From Malachius bipustulatus (taxonomy: Eukaryota; Arthropoda; Insecta; Coleoptera; Melyridae), in NCBI GenBank assembly GCA_910589415.1, contig OU342638.1, positions 35,003,579 to 35,067,578 of the forward strand: a DNA stretch of 64,000 nt. Direction: 5' to 3'. Positions 11,080 through 22,215 of this stretch are shown piece by piece; the first letter of the stretch is position 1; every line of letters begins with the position of its first letter. Under the pieces are notes generated by a model that was not told the DNA's origin, did no database searches, and was given only the letters and a program-made list of their open reading frames with translations. A program made the translations under genes and the position numbers.

Positions 11080-14000
11080 CTGCAACGGAACTATCATTAT
11101 TTTATCCTTACTATTTCTTAAAATTTGATAAATTAAGCGCATCTGGCAACGTGCACATAAGAGGGCGATCAAGGTCAAGTAATGGGAAGGGTGGGGGGGA
11201 GCAAAAAAACCAATGATTTAATCCAGATGATTAACAGTGAATGATTGGAACTGTTAATTATTATTATATTACTATTCCATAATTAAACCTTTATTGTAGG
11301 TGGCATTAATTTTATTTGTATTTGTAACTCATACAAATGCTGTTATCCTAGCAAGGCTTAAAATTCTTTCTGAATGCCATAATAATAATAATCCTAATTT
11401 ATTGCACTTGTAATGCTTATGTAAGAAGTAAGACATAGCAAACATTCTCCTTATTCATAATTCATAAATGCTTATTTTTAATTTCATGAACAATGTAGGT
11501 ACTATGTAGCTAAATACACAATGTTACAAAGCCCTAATCATTTTATGGTTTATTCTCCACTACCACTTATTTTTGAATAATCAATAATAATAATGCCCTG
11601 TTGAAGTGTAGTGTCGTGTAAACCGGTTGATAAACTTGTTAAAGAAACATGACACTTGGCTCAGTAATCATAATTAAATTACAACATTTTAAAACATTAC
11701 GCAAAATAGTTGCGGCTTTATCATTATCACTTATTTATGGTCACAGAATATAGGTACAATGTTTTCAATTAAATTACTTGACATGTTGACATGGGTTCGA
11801 ATCAAAAAATAATAACCCCTATTCAACACCTATTCTGGTATTTATATCTAATTAAATTCAAGGCATGAAAAGGCCAAAAGCACTAGAATAATGAATGACC
11901 TTCATTTAAATTTAGATGCGATCGTGCTAGCTGTACCTACATACCTAGCATCATTTAACATCATAATATTATTATTTCCTTCCTATACGCACGCAATTGC
12001 AGAAAAAATTCGGGAATTATTTGTTGAGATGAATGATTTATAAAATCGATTACAGGCTTGAAAGAATGGGGGCTCGGTTTTCTATGAGCGTAAATTGATG
12101 CCGAGCCCTTTTACTACTCAATAACGCAATAGATGAATGAGAATGTCGGTATTAATGGGTTCATGCCTTTATTTTATTATTAGCGAGTGTCCAACTGTGC
12201 ATGAATAAATGAAAGCAGGTTACACCCAATTGACAACAATGCGCGACCATAGAGAATTAGAAAATGGGTTTTGTGGTGTTCTTAAATTATTATTATTGCA
12301 GGCTGAGAGATAAAAAACACTTCAGGGATTGCGATATAATAGCCTACTGTGATCTGATCAGTGACTGACGTCAGTGGATTTATGATAAGTTTTAAGGAAT
12401 TCCCCTCAACTATTATAACCTAACAATTGTTTACTAATGTTGTTATAAAAAAGAACAAGCAATAAAACAATATGCGATAAATGTAAACAAATACATCGCA
12501 TGTGGCAGATGACAGATTAAATTGATTCTCCTTAATTTACCTCTACTGTTAGCAGAAATAAGAAATAACCTTGAATAAATTGTCCTAATTAAATGGCATT
12601 CGTTTTAAATTAAATGCCAAGTTAATTTCTATAACATTGCAATAATTCTGATATAATTAGCGCGAAATAAATTTTATTAATCTAGACGTCTATGATAAAA
12701 AAAAGAACGCTACGAAAACAGGCGACTTGATAAAATTGACCCGCGCGAAAACATTGCACAGATAAACAAATTAATTATTATGCCTCGATTCGCTAATTGT
12801 TTGCTAAAACGTAGAAACACTTACAAAATTCGACGTTCAGAGATGAGATTGCAATCCAGGATAACAATATTCGACTATAAATCCACATTATTATTTATTA
12901 ATATTTCAGATCTATTTAGCACAGACACAATAATTAATCGGGCGAGCCGCAGAACCACTAGGTATCAGTACCAGTACGAGAGGACCAGGGCCAGGTAATT
13001 ATTATAATTACCTAACTGGTAAAAATACGGTTGTATAACCTTTCGAAAATACACGATAGTAAAGAAAATCTCCAATATAATTTATTGATAATAATAATGT
13101 CTATTCAAAATGTTCAGGGTGAGTAATAAGCAAAATTTGAATGAAGATGATTTCGCTGGCGTTTCTATTTTAATCGTATCGTAAACGGTGGTAGTGAAAT
13201 GAGTATAGTAAAAGTAAAAGTAAAAGTCCGTAAAGGTGATACGATAACGATACAAGATGCAATACAATCGCGCTCACGAACTCACGAGTCACGACGATAC
13301 GATAATAGTAATACACGGCCAAACTACTCAATAACCGTTCCGTTATTTCTTTGACGATGTCGAGTTGACGACTGATTATAATTGATTGGACTTACTTAAA
13401 TACAAATCAAGGTGAGCTTAATTATTGCAAAATATAAAAAGAAGAATAGTGATTGTTGACGGTTGATGACGCTCGCTCTTAGCCACGCCCATTCAATAGA
13501 GTCCCTAAGCAAAGACGCTGCGGCCTGCAAACTTGACAACTTTACAAATTAAACATTCATTTTAAGTTTTAACTAGTGGCGGATTACAACAAACGTATTT
13601 ATAACAAACAAATCATTCTCCTTTTGCATGTAATTTAGCATTTTTTTTGTATTTTGATTCTCGATTGGCCTTGTATTTATTACGGTTGTACATACACCTC
13701 GGTCCTCGGTGTCGGTACTTATAGTAATTTTACTTACCAGATATTAAATACAAAATTTAAAATAAATCAAATTAAATTTTTTGACTGCAGAATCGAAAAG
13801 TAGCATGAATAATTATCAAAAATATCGGTATGATATTAGCAGAAGTAGGAAATAGTATAAATAGTAGTAGTATTCGTTTTTATTAAATAATATTAATTAA
13901 TAATTATATTTGTAATGATCAGAGTTGAATACCTAATTAGCTAGTTCTCAATAGAAGGGGACCGGTCAGTTCAGCAAAGTTCAAAATTTAACCAGTTAGT

Positions 14001-14747
14001 TAGTTATATTTTTCAAATCTCGTGAAAAAAGGGCACATTTCTATTTCTACTAATATTTCATACACGATATACTCCAGAAAACGTTGCATAATATTATTAT
14101 CTTATCATTATTACATCATATCAGTTCAAAGATTGTCTGAGCAATTTGAATCACAAAATCTACGGTAAATTACAATAATATGTAATAATTATTATTATTG
14201 AAAGGCTGGAATTGGAACATATATATCTTCAAAATGACGTCATTGTAGGGTTTTATAACTCATTTACAAGCGCGCGTGCGCAAATATAAGATATTAAATA
14301 AGAATTATTTACCGTCTATTTCTTTTCACCTAAACGTATCTCCGAAATTCTAGAAATAATATATTATTTAAGCATGTTAAATAAATATTGTCCTCTTTTG
14401 ATTAGTTAATAACTTAATAATAATTACCTCCGTAACTTATTTATAGGTTATAGGTAATTTTGAAGCTATTATAAGAGGACAGAATTACAGAAATGTCATT
14501 TTCACTGTCAACAACATCTTAAGTCATATGTAATTTTTATTGTATATGTCATTGAATCGATAAACCTCAAAAATAAAAATTGGACTTCGCGTTAAGCCTC
14601 CGTAAGGGTAAGACGTGCGATTTGATAGAGCAGTTGCGATAGTTTCAAACATCCAATATCTTTATTACAATTTAATATACATTCTTTTGAATTGAAAGAT
14701 TATAATCCGGTATAATTATAGTGCAAAATAAGTCATGTAAAAATAAA
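11080..14747. other. AT-rich intergenic or intronic DNA, no gene seen
   Basis: Very AT-rich. It may be the first intron or upstream region of the DUF1397 gene. I searched the minus strand for a signal-peptide exon with a proper donor and found none. A solo relative of the 10254 MITE end (CACAGAATATAGGTACAA) lies at about 11745. The other short frames have no support. Confidence 0.5.
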
Positions 14748-14862
14748 TGTGATAGGAGTGGTAGGTACTAATCCATCCTCTGTCAGTTTAAACCCATCTC
14801 TCTGATTTTCTTCCAAGGTAAGATTAATCTAATTTTCATTCAGTAAGACAGTTTCATAAATA

Positions 14863-14950
14863 ATGCCTGACCCCCCGGGGGGGGGGGGGGTCCCCCACCA
14901 GGAGAGGGTAGAAGCAATAACGAGGGTGAAGCAAAATCTGAAAGAAAGAC
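14863..14950 (+). pseudogene. LINE ORF1, 5' end, cut off by the gypsy insertion
   Basis: The likely initiator ATG is at 14863, followed by a run of C and then a 14-base G tract. Reading from this ATG, the frame is one base off the frame that continues into ORF1 after the gypsy element. One extra G (or two fewer) in the tract would restore it. The tract could be a true indel or a sequencing/assembly homopolymer error. Basic and acidic residues follow (GEG, SNNEGEAK-like) in the downstream frame. Confidence 0.6.
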
Positions 14951-16554
14951 TGCTGCGGTCGGGCTAATTAGATTAGGCTCTGGGCCAATTAAAAATGATT
15001 CTTGGCCAATTAAAATTCGATCGTTGTTGAAATAATTGCCGACTTACCTTCGTTGGGCCGAAGTATTAATTAATGCACCAAAATCTCACCCAGATTTCGT
15101 GCGACTGTGGTAACATCAGCAGCCTAAAGCGGTACAGTTTAATTTCCTCTAAGATAAAAGATAATGGGATGCCAGTGCCTTATGGTTTTTTGAATAATTG
15201 ATCTAAAATAACCTGAACTATAAAGGCATCAAAATTCACTCAGGTTATGAGATGTTTACTATTTCTAACTACTGTAGTATCTACCTACTGAATAATAAAG
15301 TTGATCTTTTAATGAAAAGTATATTTATGAATTCTGTTTACAAAATAACTTATTGAAATTCTATGGTTATGAAATTACTAATTAATTGATCATGAAGTTA
15401 ATTGCAAAATATCTCATTTAACAGTTTAACTGATAGAGAAAATAGATCTATTTTACCTTCACATAAAAAGTGACAAATTCATTTCAAGCATTACTTGAAT
15501 AATAATGGTAATAATTGTATATCAGGTATTTCATAGTTATTATTAATATAAGTTTTAATTAATAAAATGTCGATCTCTCGACAAGATAAGGCAATAAAAA
15601 TACACAAAACTCCTAATAGATTTCTCTGATATCACTCTGAGCAATAAAAGGTTATGTCACACTTTGCTTACTGATACGACATTTTGCCTTCCTTGGAATG
15701 TCGTGCTGAGACTGGAGAGCGGGGCCCTGGACGAAATCTCAGGATAAGAGACCGTGGTCTCCCTCTGGGGTGGCAGAAAGACTGGTGGACGGTGTCGTGT
15801 CCCGTGGGAACACGTGCCTAACTCTGGTAGCGTGGTCGTCCTTCGAGGTTAGATGAAACTCGAAAATATGAGGCTCCGAATGATGAGATCCAGTATTCAG
15901 GGGCAGGTAGCAGCAAAACCTTCAGATAATGTAGGAGATTCCTTCCATAAAAGCAGATATTCGGACGTAGAAAGTATGAAAACCAATATGGCGTCTGTGA
16001 AGACAGGTGGGGTTCAACTCCGTAGATAGGTTTTCCGACGAAATAAGATAGTGCCCCGATTGATAGGGTAGGTAGAAAAGAACTATAACAATATATAAAC
16101 TCTATTAGAGAAAGTTTCAGATAGTTTGAACAATTTACTTACCCTATTTATATAGGTTCTTTTAGATAAAGAGAAAAGGTAGGGGTGCGACTGGTCGCTT
16201 CAAGCACCGAGATTGGAAGATGGCCGAGCCTGTTCCAGACTCGCGAAAAGGACCAATCCTTTTGCGCAACTCAAAAGGGTGTTAGTTCATCTTCCGAAAC
16301 TACATCACAGCGACATCTGTGTTTCTAGTTAATCGAAAAGGAAGATTGTAAGAGAAAGAAGTTACAGATTGTACTACAAGGTAGGGATCTTGAACTTGCC
16401 TAGTTTAGTTAGTTTTACCACTCGGCAACAGGTGGCGATGTTAGTTCAAAATTCATATTTTCGGAACCTTAATAGCAAGGATTTAGAGAATGTTATCTTA
16501 TTTAATAATATTAAATGGAGCTAATTAAAGAATAAAACCTTTAACGACGTTACA
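14951..16554 (-). repeat. Gypsy copy 1, 3' LTR
   Basis: 1604 bp. In sense it begins TGTAACGTCGTTAAAGG and ends CCCGACCGCAGCA. Same length as the 5' LTR and apparently the same sequence. A TATA-like CTATATAAATAGG lies in the middle part (sense) and is a candidate promoter. Confidence 0.95.
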
Positions 16555-16565
16555 CACCTCTCTTT
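16555..16565 (-). other. Gypsy copy 1 polypurine tract
   Basis: In sense the 3' LTR is directly preceded by AAAGAGAGGTG, the expected position and composition of the plus-strand primer. Confidence 0.8.
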
Positions 16566-18747
16566 ACCGGGGTAAGGAAAGGATTAAAGATAAACCAACT
16601 GGAAAAAGCACAGGCGTGTTTCAAGTTGTTACTATACCCGAAGAAGGGTATGTTTGCGGGACAACTAGGTGACGATAAGCTTAGAGAATATGATTCAGAA
16701 ATCACGTTCATAAATAACATGAACCTTTCGAGGAAATAAGATAACAACTCTGAACGAACAAATTGTCAACGACATCGTTGATCTGTTTCATTGAATGAAT
16801 AAAATTTCTCTTGTATATGCTTACTAAGGTAACATGCAACTTTCAAAAGGGAATAGCGTTAGGTTTACTAAAATTACATGCAACTTAAATATTAAGCACT
16901 AGGTAATAATTATTCATAAGGTATAAAAATAAAATATTCATGCTTCATTGCAAAGGCAACAAAATAAAAGATATGCTAGTAACGGTAGTAATAAGATAAT
17001 TAAGATAACTTTCTTAAATGGTAATTGTTCTCGCCGAACAATGTCGATAAACAAAGGAATAATTTCTAGATAACTAGATATGAAGATACGATAAGATATG
17101 GTTAGATAATACTAGATAAGGTAGATACGATAAGATAAGATAATATTAGATCTCCTGAGGTGGGCACGGTTTCCTCTTTTGCCGTTAGATGGTGTTTCCT
17201 CGACCAATGACAACCCTGCATTTTGATTTGGAGCATGCACCGCCACTGAAATAGTGGGGCGCGGAAAAATCTGGAATGAGACTGTCGAAGTCGAGTAGCA
17301 AGTCCAACAAAGGAAAAGTGAAAAACGATCCTCAAGGGGGTTGATGTTGTCCAAACTTGGGCATCAAAACATCTATGTACAGGGAAAGATAAATTTTTGG
17401 AGTCCACAAGGGTAATCCATAGGCAAGATTTTTCATCTTTGAACCAGTCAAAATTTGACTATGTCGTCGTCTATGCGACTCCATAATAAATGGTTAAGAG
17501 AAAGGAAGTTTACAGATAATCATTGCGTAGCTTATCAAATAGCGTAATTGCAATAATCACTTCGATAAATCATCAAATAATCGCACAGATGAACATTCGA
17601 TAATTGCACAGAGAAAACATCAATAATCGCCTGGATTATTAGATAAACATTTAGGTAACGGTAAGATAAATTATTTCACTCGGTAAGATAAGAAAAATGG
17701 AACAACCATTTTCATCGCTAAGGTAGGGGGCATTCGATATCCATGTTCAAATTCATTTGTGTTAACACCGAATATCTCAAGTCATCTTTGCAAATTCAAC
17801 ACTAGAATTCACATAGATTTTTATTTTCCATTTTGGAAAATATTCGCAGAGAAGATAAGTATTAGCTACCATTCTATTATGGTACTAACAGGTACAGACA
17901 AGATAAGATAGGTAATTCCTTTTCTTTGAAAAGAAATTAAAGATAAGAAAGGCACGAGGCTTTGACTAAAGCTTACGCCTGTCATTTTTATCAAGAAGAA
18001 AATTTGCTAATTCAATTTTCGTTTTCTTGAAAGATAGGTAAGACAAGGTAGAGATATTCTGTTGTCTTCCGTTGAGACAACAGAGGGATTTTTCACTTTA
18101 GCCATGCAGGGCGGAAAATCTTAAAGCACCCAATCTTGGAAAGATGGTAGATAAGATAAAAGAGATCTGCTGTCGTCTGATTTGACAAGCAGAGCAGTTT
18201 TCACTTTAGCACATAGCAGGGCGGAAACTGTCGGGAAAGCACCCGTCTAAAACTAGACGGTAGATAAGATAAAGGTAAAAGATAAGATAAGGTAGATACA
18301 ACGGCAAGATAGCATTTTCTTTAGTTCTTTGAACATAAGAAAATTTAAAAGATAACATTAGACCTGTAAACGTGGTCAGACAAGATAGGCGAATAGTTAC
18401 TTTTCAAGGTAATGATTTCAGATAACCAGAAAGATATGGGTTCTCAAAATATGGGCGATAAAATAGAGTGAGAGCCTGAGGATAGCAGATACCGATCCCA
18501 AAATTAGCAACATTTACACTTGGTACCACATTCACACAGCTAGTTTCGAGATCTTTGAGAAATGCTTTGAAAGATACGGTATTCATTCTGCATACATTCT
18601 TCATTCATTCTAAGATACAACTAGAAACGGAGCTTTCTCAATTTTCGTATTGCTAGGCCTCATTTTCTAAAGGGATTTTTGTCAAATACAAAAAGAGAGA
18701 TAAAGATAGGTATGGAAATAAAGTTAAAGAGAAGATATTATAAGGAA
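16566..18747 (-). other. Gypsy copy 1 long 3' non-coding region with hairpin array
   Basis: About 2.2 kb between the pol stop and the polypurine tract without an env-like frame; the best frame, 101 aa at 17102-17407, has no signal peptide, cysteine pattern or fusion/TM layout. The region is full of short inverted repeats separated by GATAAG-rich spacers (sense CTTATC). Examples: TACCAT/ATGGTA near 17868, TCAAGAAGAAAATT against AATTTTCGTTTTCTTGA (17990-18030), CCGCCACT/AGTGGGGCGCGG (about 17240), TTTTCTT/AAGAAAA (about 18313-18345). A short direct repeat containing AATAATCGCACAG recurs around 17570-17640. Its size and structure are unusual for a gypsy element without env. Confidence 0.75.
18059..18260 (-). 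ncRNA. Tandem three-hairpin RNA module (two copies) in gypsy 3' region
   Basis: Two copies about 108 bp apart, each with three hairpins in the same order. Plus-strand stems: 18059-18066/18076-18083, 18087-18092/18115-18120 and 18130-18137/18141-18147 in copy B; 18167-18174/18184-18192, 18195-18200/18225-18230 and 18243-18249/18254-18260 in copy A. The stems differ between copies by paired changes, for example GATTTT/AAAATC against CAGTTT/AAACTG, and CTGTTGTC/GACAACAG against CTGCTGTC/GACAAGCAG. The loop of the middle hairpin is kept (TCACTTTAG and GCAGGGCGG). Conserved sequence GCACCC joins hairpins 2 and 1. This covariation argues for a selected structure in the retroelement RNA, perhaps for packaging, export or translation; the role is not known. 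Confidence 0.65.
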
Positions 18748-21700
18748 CTATTCGTCGCTTTTCGGCGGGTCTTCGCCTCGATAAGCCTTCAAATCTTTAG
18801 AATGCCAGCGACCTAGGGGATTGCCTTCTTGGTCCTGTAATTCGTACACTAATTTAGACACTACTTTAGATATCCGGCATAGTACGAATTTTGGGGCCAA
18901 TTTAGCAGCAAAATTCTTTGCGGCATTCGAAAGTGGGTAGGTATGTTTCCAGACGAGGTCACCCTCGGTGAAAACATCGGGGCGCTTGCGTAAGTCGTAA
19001 TGTTTCTTACTTACTTCGTAAGCTTTCTTAAGTCTATCACGTATATCGCTGAAGATAGGAGGTAATTTAGATATGTCTTGTTCTCGATGAACATAAGACA
19101 GATCATCAGGTAATTCTAGATAATTATCTGAGACTGGACCGTAAAAGGTTCCGTCTACAGGGACATTTCTAGCGAAAAGTAGGAAAGCTGGAGCGTGTTT
19201 AGTAACTTCGCTCACCGATAAGTTAATTGCTTGTGCAACTTTATAAACATTTTTATCCCAATCTTTATGATTATCACGGATGTAAGATGAGATGGCTGTA
19301 AGGATGGTACGATTCGTTCTCTCGGTCGGATTCACCTGAGATAAATGCCTGGCGCTATACCACAAGTTAACTTCGTAGTTTTTCAGCAAATTAGTAAATA
19401 GACTGCTTTTAAAAATTTGAGCGTTGTCGCAAAGCAGAATCTGGGGCACACCGAAAATTAAGAACACTTGGTTCTCAAGAAATTTTGTAACGGCAGCTGC
19501 TGTAGCATTAGGCATTGGTTTAACCAAAACGAATTTCGAAAACCAATCAGTGACGACTAAAAGTTGGGTGTTTCTAGCCTTGGATCGAGGGAAAGGTCCC
19601 ATGAAGTCAATAGAGAGAAATTGGAAGGGAAAATTGATTTTCTTATAATTACCCATAAGTCCTACACGAGCAGTGTTTGGGGCTTTGTGTGCACCACAAA
19701 CCTGGCAGTTTCTCACGTACTTTTTGACTGAGATAATCATTTTGGGCCAATAATAAACTTCAGAAATTCTTGCCAAAGTTTTACTTACTCCAAAATGCGC
19801 AGAAGTAGGAGGGTCATGAAATTGAGCAATTATTTCCTCCCGATTAGGAGTAGGGACAACAATTTTCCAATCAGATAGGTTAGACACGACTTCCACTCGA
19901 GGCTTAACATGTTTATAAAGAATATTGTCTTTGATGGTAAAATCAGGGTATTTCTCAGGAAACTCGGTAACTTTAGAGACCATGTCTTTATACCAATCAT
20001 CAGGTACAAAGTTTTGGAGAGAGATAGAAGAAATAGAGCGGGAAAGATAGTCTGCAGGGACATTGCAAGTGCCTTTTCGATGTTTAATGTCGAAATCAAA
20101 CTGGCTGAGGCGTAAACACCATCTAGCTACGCGACCCATAGGATCTTTTAACGTGCGAAGCCAGAGAAGAGAGGCATGATCGGTGTAAACTGTAAAATTT
20201 GCACCTTCGACATAAGGGCGAAAATATTCTATACCAAAGAGGACACCTAAACATTCTCTTTCGGTAACGGTGTATTTCTTCTCGGCTTTCGAGAGCATTC
20301 GACTAGCAAAAGCAATGGGGTGTTCAAAATCTCCCTCAAGTTGAAAAAGCACCGCACCTAACCCGAAATCACTTGCATCCGTCTGTATGCAAAAGGGCTT
20401 CGAGAAATCTGGGCTAGCTAGAACGGGAGCTGTAGTTAGTCGTTCTTTGAGAAGTTTGAAAGCTTGATCAGCTTCTGAGTTCCAAGTTATCGACTGTCCC
20501 TTTTTTCGGTTATGCAGCAGAGCTGAGATAGGAGCACTGATTGTAGAAAAATCCTTTATGAAACGCCTATAATATTGTAAGATACCTAGGACGTGTCTTA
20601 CTCCAGTGGTGTTATGAGGAACAGGGGACTCAATAATCGATTTAACTTTCTCTTCACTAACTCGCAATCCGTTTCTATCGATAATAAAACCCAAAAAGGA
20701 GAGAGAATCTCGACAGAAGTGACATTTGTCGAAGTTGACAGTAAGATTAGCGTCTTTTAAACGCTCGTATACTTCCCTTAAAATTTCTAGATGTTTCTCG
20801 AAACTATTCGTGGCGATGATTATATCGTCAAGATAAACAAAAACAAATGGCTCCAAAGCTGGACCTAAAATTGTGTCCATAAGTCGTTGCTGGGTTTGAG
20901 CACTGTTTCTCAGTCCGAAAGGCATTCGTCGGAATTGGAATAAACCTCTCCCGGGGACTACAAAAGCGGTCTTTGGGCGGGATTCTTCGTCCAAAGGAAC
21001 TTGAAAGAAAGCCTGCTTTAAATCGATGGAGGTAAGATAATTAGCGTCTTTGAGCTTGCTCAAGATAGTATCAATTCTAGGCAGGGGATATGAGTCATGT
21101 GTGGTGATCTCGTTTAGTTTCCGACCATCGAAACACATACGGTATGTTTTGTCTTTCTTGCGGACCAAAAGAACAGGGGACACCCAAGGAGAATTACTTT
21201 TTTCGACAATTTCCAACTTAAGTAATTTATCTACCTCTTCATTTAGATATTGTTGAAGGGTTGGAGATAATGGATATTGTCTCTGTCTAAAAGGCTTAGC
21301 GTCTTTTGTTTCTATGGAATGGCATAGCACATTGGTTTCAGGGAGTATATCAACACGGGCCAAACTTTTGAATTTGTCTATCGTCGATTCAAGTCTAGAC
21401 AGGTCGGTAGGAGGTAAACAAGAGATATCCTGAATCTTATTGATAGCGCAAACCGTAAGTTCATTAGGTAAGATAGGAGATAATGAAGACGAAGGATCAC
21501 CGGGATGAACTTCGAAAGATTCATTTACGAAATTAATCATCATGTTGAAAATACGAGCTACGTCTATTCCCAAGATAATTTGTGGTGATATGGAAGATAC
21601 CACATGGAATTGGACTTTCTTTGTGACGTCATCTATGGTCAGGTCAAGTTCAATTATGTCGATAACAGATAGAGGGGAACCGTCAGCATTTTTCAGGGAA

Positions 21701-22215
21701 CACAACAAATCCGAATTTTTGGAAGGGATGGGTAGTTCACCCAGAACTTCCTGCATAGTTTCCAAATCACAAACAGAGATATTGGCGCCGGTGTCAAAGA
21801 GGGCTGTATAAGGTACGTCACACATTTTGACAGCTATAAATGGTCTATTGTCAACAGGGTTAGATAATAAGATTGGAGCTATAACAGGTATTAAAGAGTC
21901 AGCACTTGGTTTGGGTATGTCCTTTTTAGGAGGTATTCGAAAAGATTCGAAAAAGTTTGCAACTTTTTGCAACCATGATTTCCACTGTTCCTTTTGAATA
22001 GTGAAATCAACAAGATAACTGGAAGATACTAGTGCTGGTCTTTTGGAGAGGGAGGAGACTGATCGTCCTTTGACTTCAAGCTCTTTTCTACAAGGGCTTG
22101 CTTTGGGCGGCTTGTCTCTTGTTGTCGCACTGCACCCTGTTGTGCAACTTCGCCGTTTTTTGAACGAGAAGTGACTTTGAGAGAGTTCAGGAAATCTGCC
22201 GAACATGAGGGGCAT
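18748..22215 (-). CDS. Gypsy copy 1 pol (protease-RT-RNase H-integrase)
   Basis: Open frame of 1155 codons, expressed as a Gag-Pol fusion by -1 frameshifting, so its own first ATG is not necessarily used. Order: aspartic protease with DTGANIS (about residue 139); reverse transcriptase with KKDKTYRMCFDGRKLN, RMPFGLRNSAQT and the catalytic FVYLDDI; RNase H with TDASDFGLGAVLF and TERECLG; integrase with an H-H-C-C zinc domain (HFGVSKTL ... YVRNCQVCGAHK) and the D-D-E core (SIDFMGPF, LLCDNAQIF, NPTERTNR). No stop codon or frameshift breaks it and all catalytic residues are present. It differs from copy 2 at about six residues. Confidence 0.96.
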   Translation of the reverse strand: MPLMFGRFPELSQSHFSFKKRRSCTTGCSATTRDKPPKASPCRKELEVKGRSVSSLSKRPALVSSSYLVDFTIQKEQWKSWLQKVANFFESFRIPPKKDIPKPSADSLIPVIAPILLSNPVDNRPFIAVKMCDVPYTALFDTGANISVCDLETMQEVLGELPIPSKNSDLLCSLKNADGSPLSVIDIIELDLTIDDVTKKVQFHVVSSISPQIILGIDVARIFNMMINFVNESFEVHPGDPSSSLSPILPNELTVCAINKIQDISCLPPTDLSRLESTIDKFKSLARVDILPETNVLCHSIETKDAKPFRQRQYPLSPTLQQYLNEEVDKLLKLEIVEKSNSPWVSPVLLVRKKDKTYRMCFDGRKLNEITTHDSYPLPRIDTILSKLKDANYLTSIDLKQAFFQVPLDEESRPKTAFVVPGRGLFQFRRMPFGLRNSAQTQQRLMDTILGPALEPFVFVYLDDIIIATNSFEKHLEILREVYERLKDANLTVNFDKCHFCRDSLSFLGFIIDRNGLRVSEEKVKSIIESPVPHNTTGVRHVLGILQYYRRFIKDFSTISAPISALLHNRKKGQSITWNSEADQAFKLLKERLTTAPVLASPDFSKPFCIQTDASDFGLGAVLFQLEGDFEHPIAFASRMLSKAEKKYTVTERECLGVLFGIEYFRPYVEGANFTVYTDHASLLWLRTLKDPMGRVARWCLRLSQFDFDIKHRKGTCNVPADYLSRSISSISLQNFVPDDWYKDMVSKVTEFPEKYPDFTIKDNILYKHVKPRVEVVSNLSDWKIVVPTPNREEIIAQFHDPPTSAHFGVSKTLARISEVYYWPKMIISVKKYVRNCQVCGAHKAPNTARVGLMGNYKKINFPFQFLSIDFMGPFPRSKARNTQLLVVTDWFSKFVLVKPMPNATAAAVTKFLENQVFLIFGVPQILLCDNAQIFKSSLFTNLLKNYEVNLWYSARHLSQVNPTERTNRTILTAISSYIRDNHKDWDKNVYKVAQAINLSVSEVTKHAPAFLLFARNVPVDGTFYGPVSDNYLELPDDLSYVHREQDISKLPPIFSDIRDRLKKAYEVSKKHYDLRKRPDVFTEGDLVWKHTYPLSNAAKNFAAKLAPKFVLCRISKVVSKLVYELQDQEGNPLGRWHSKDLKAYRGEDPPKSDE

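Noticed and set aside
17102..17407. 101-aa minus-strand frame as a possible gypsy env
   Set aside because: Far too short, no signal peptide, furin-like site, fusion peptide or membrane anchor, and it overlaps the hairpin-rich region.
17560..17650. Short spaced repeats in the gypsy 3' region as a CRISPR-like array
   Set aside because: Repeats are imperfect, only three to four, and lie in a eukaryotic retroelement.
18404..18604. 66-aa minus-strand frame after pol as an extra retroelement gene
   Set aside because: No recognisable motif, and it overlaps low-complexity GATAAG spacers.
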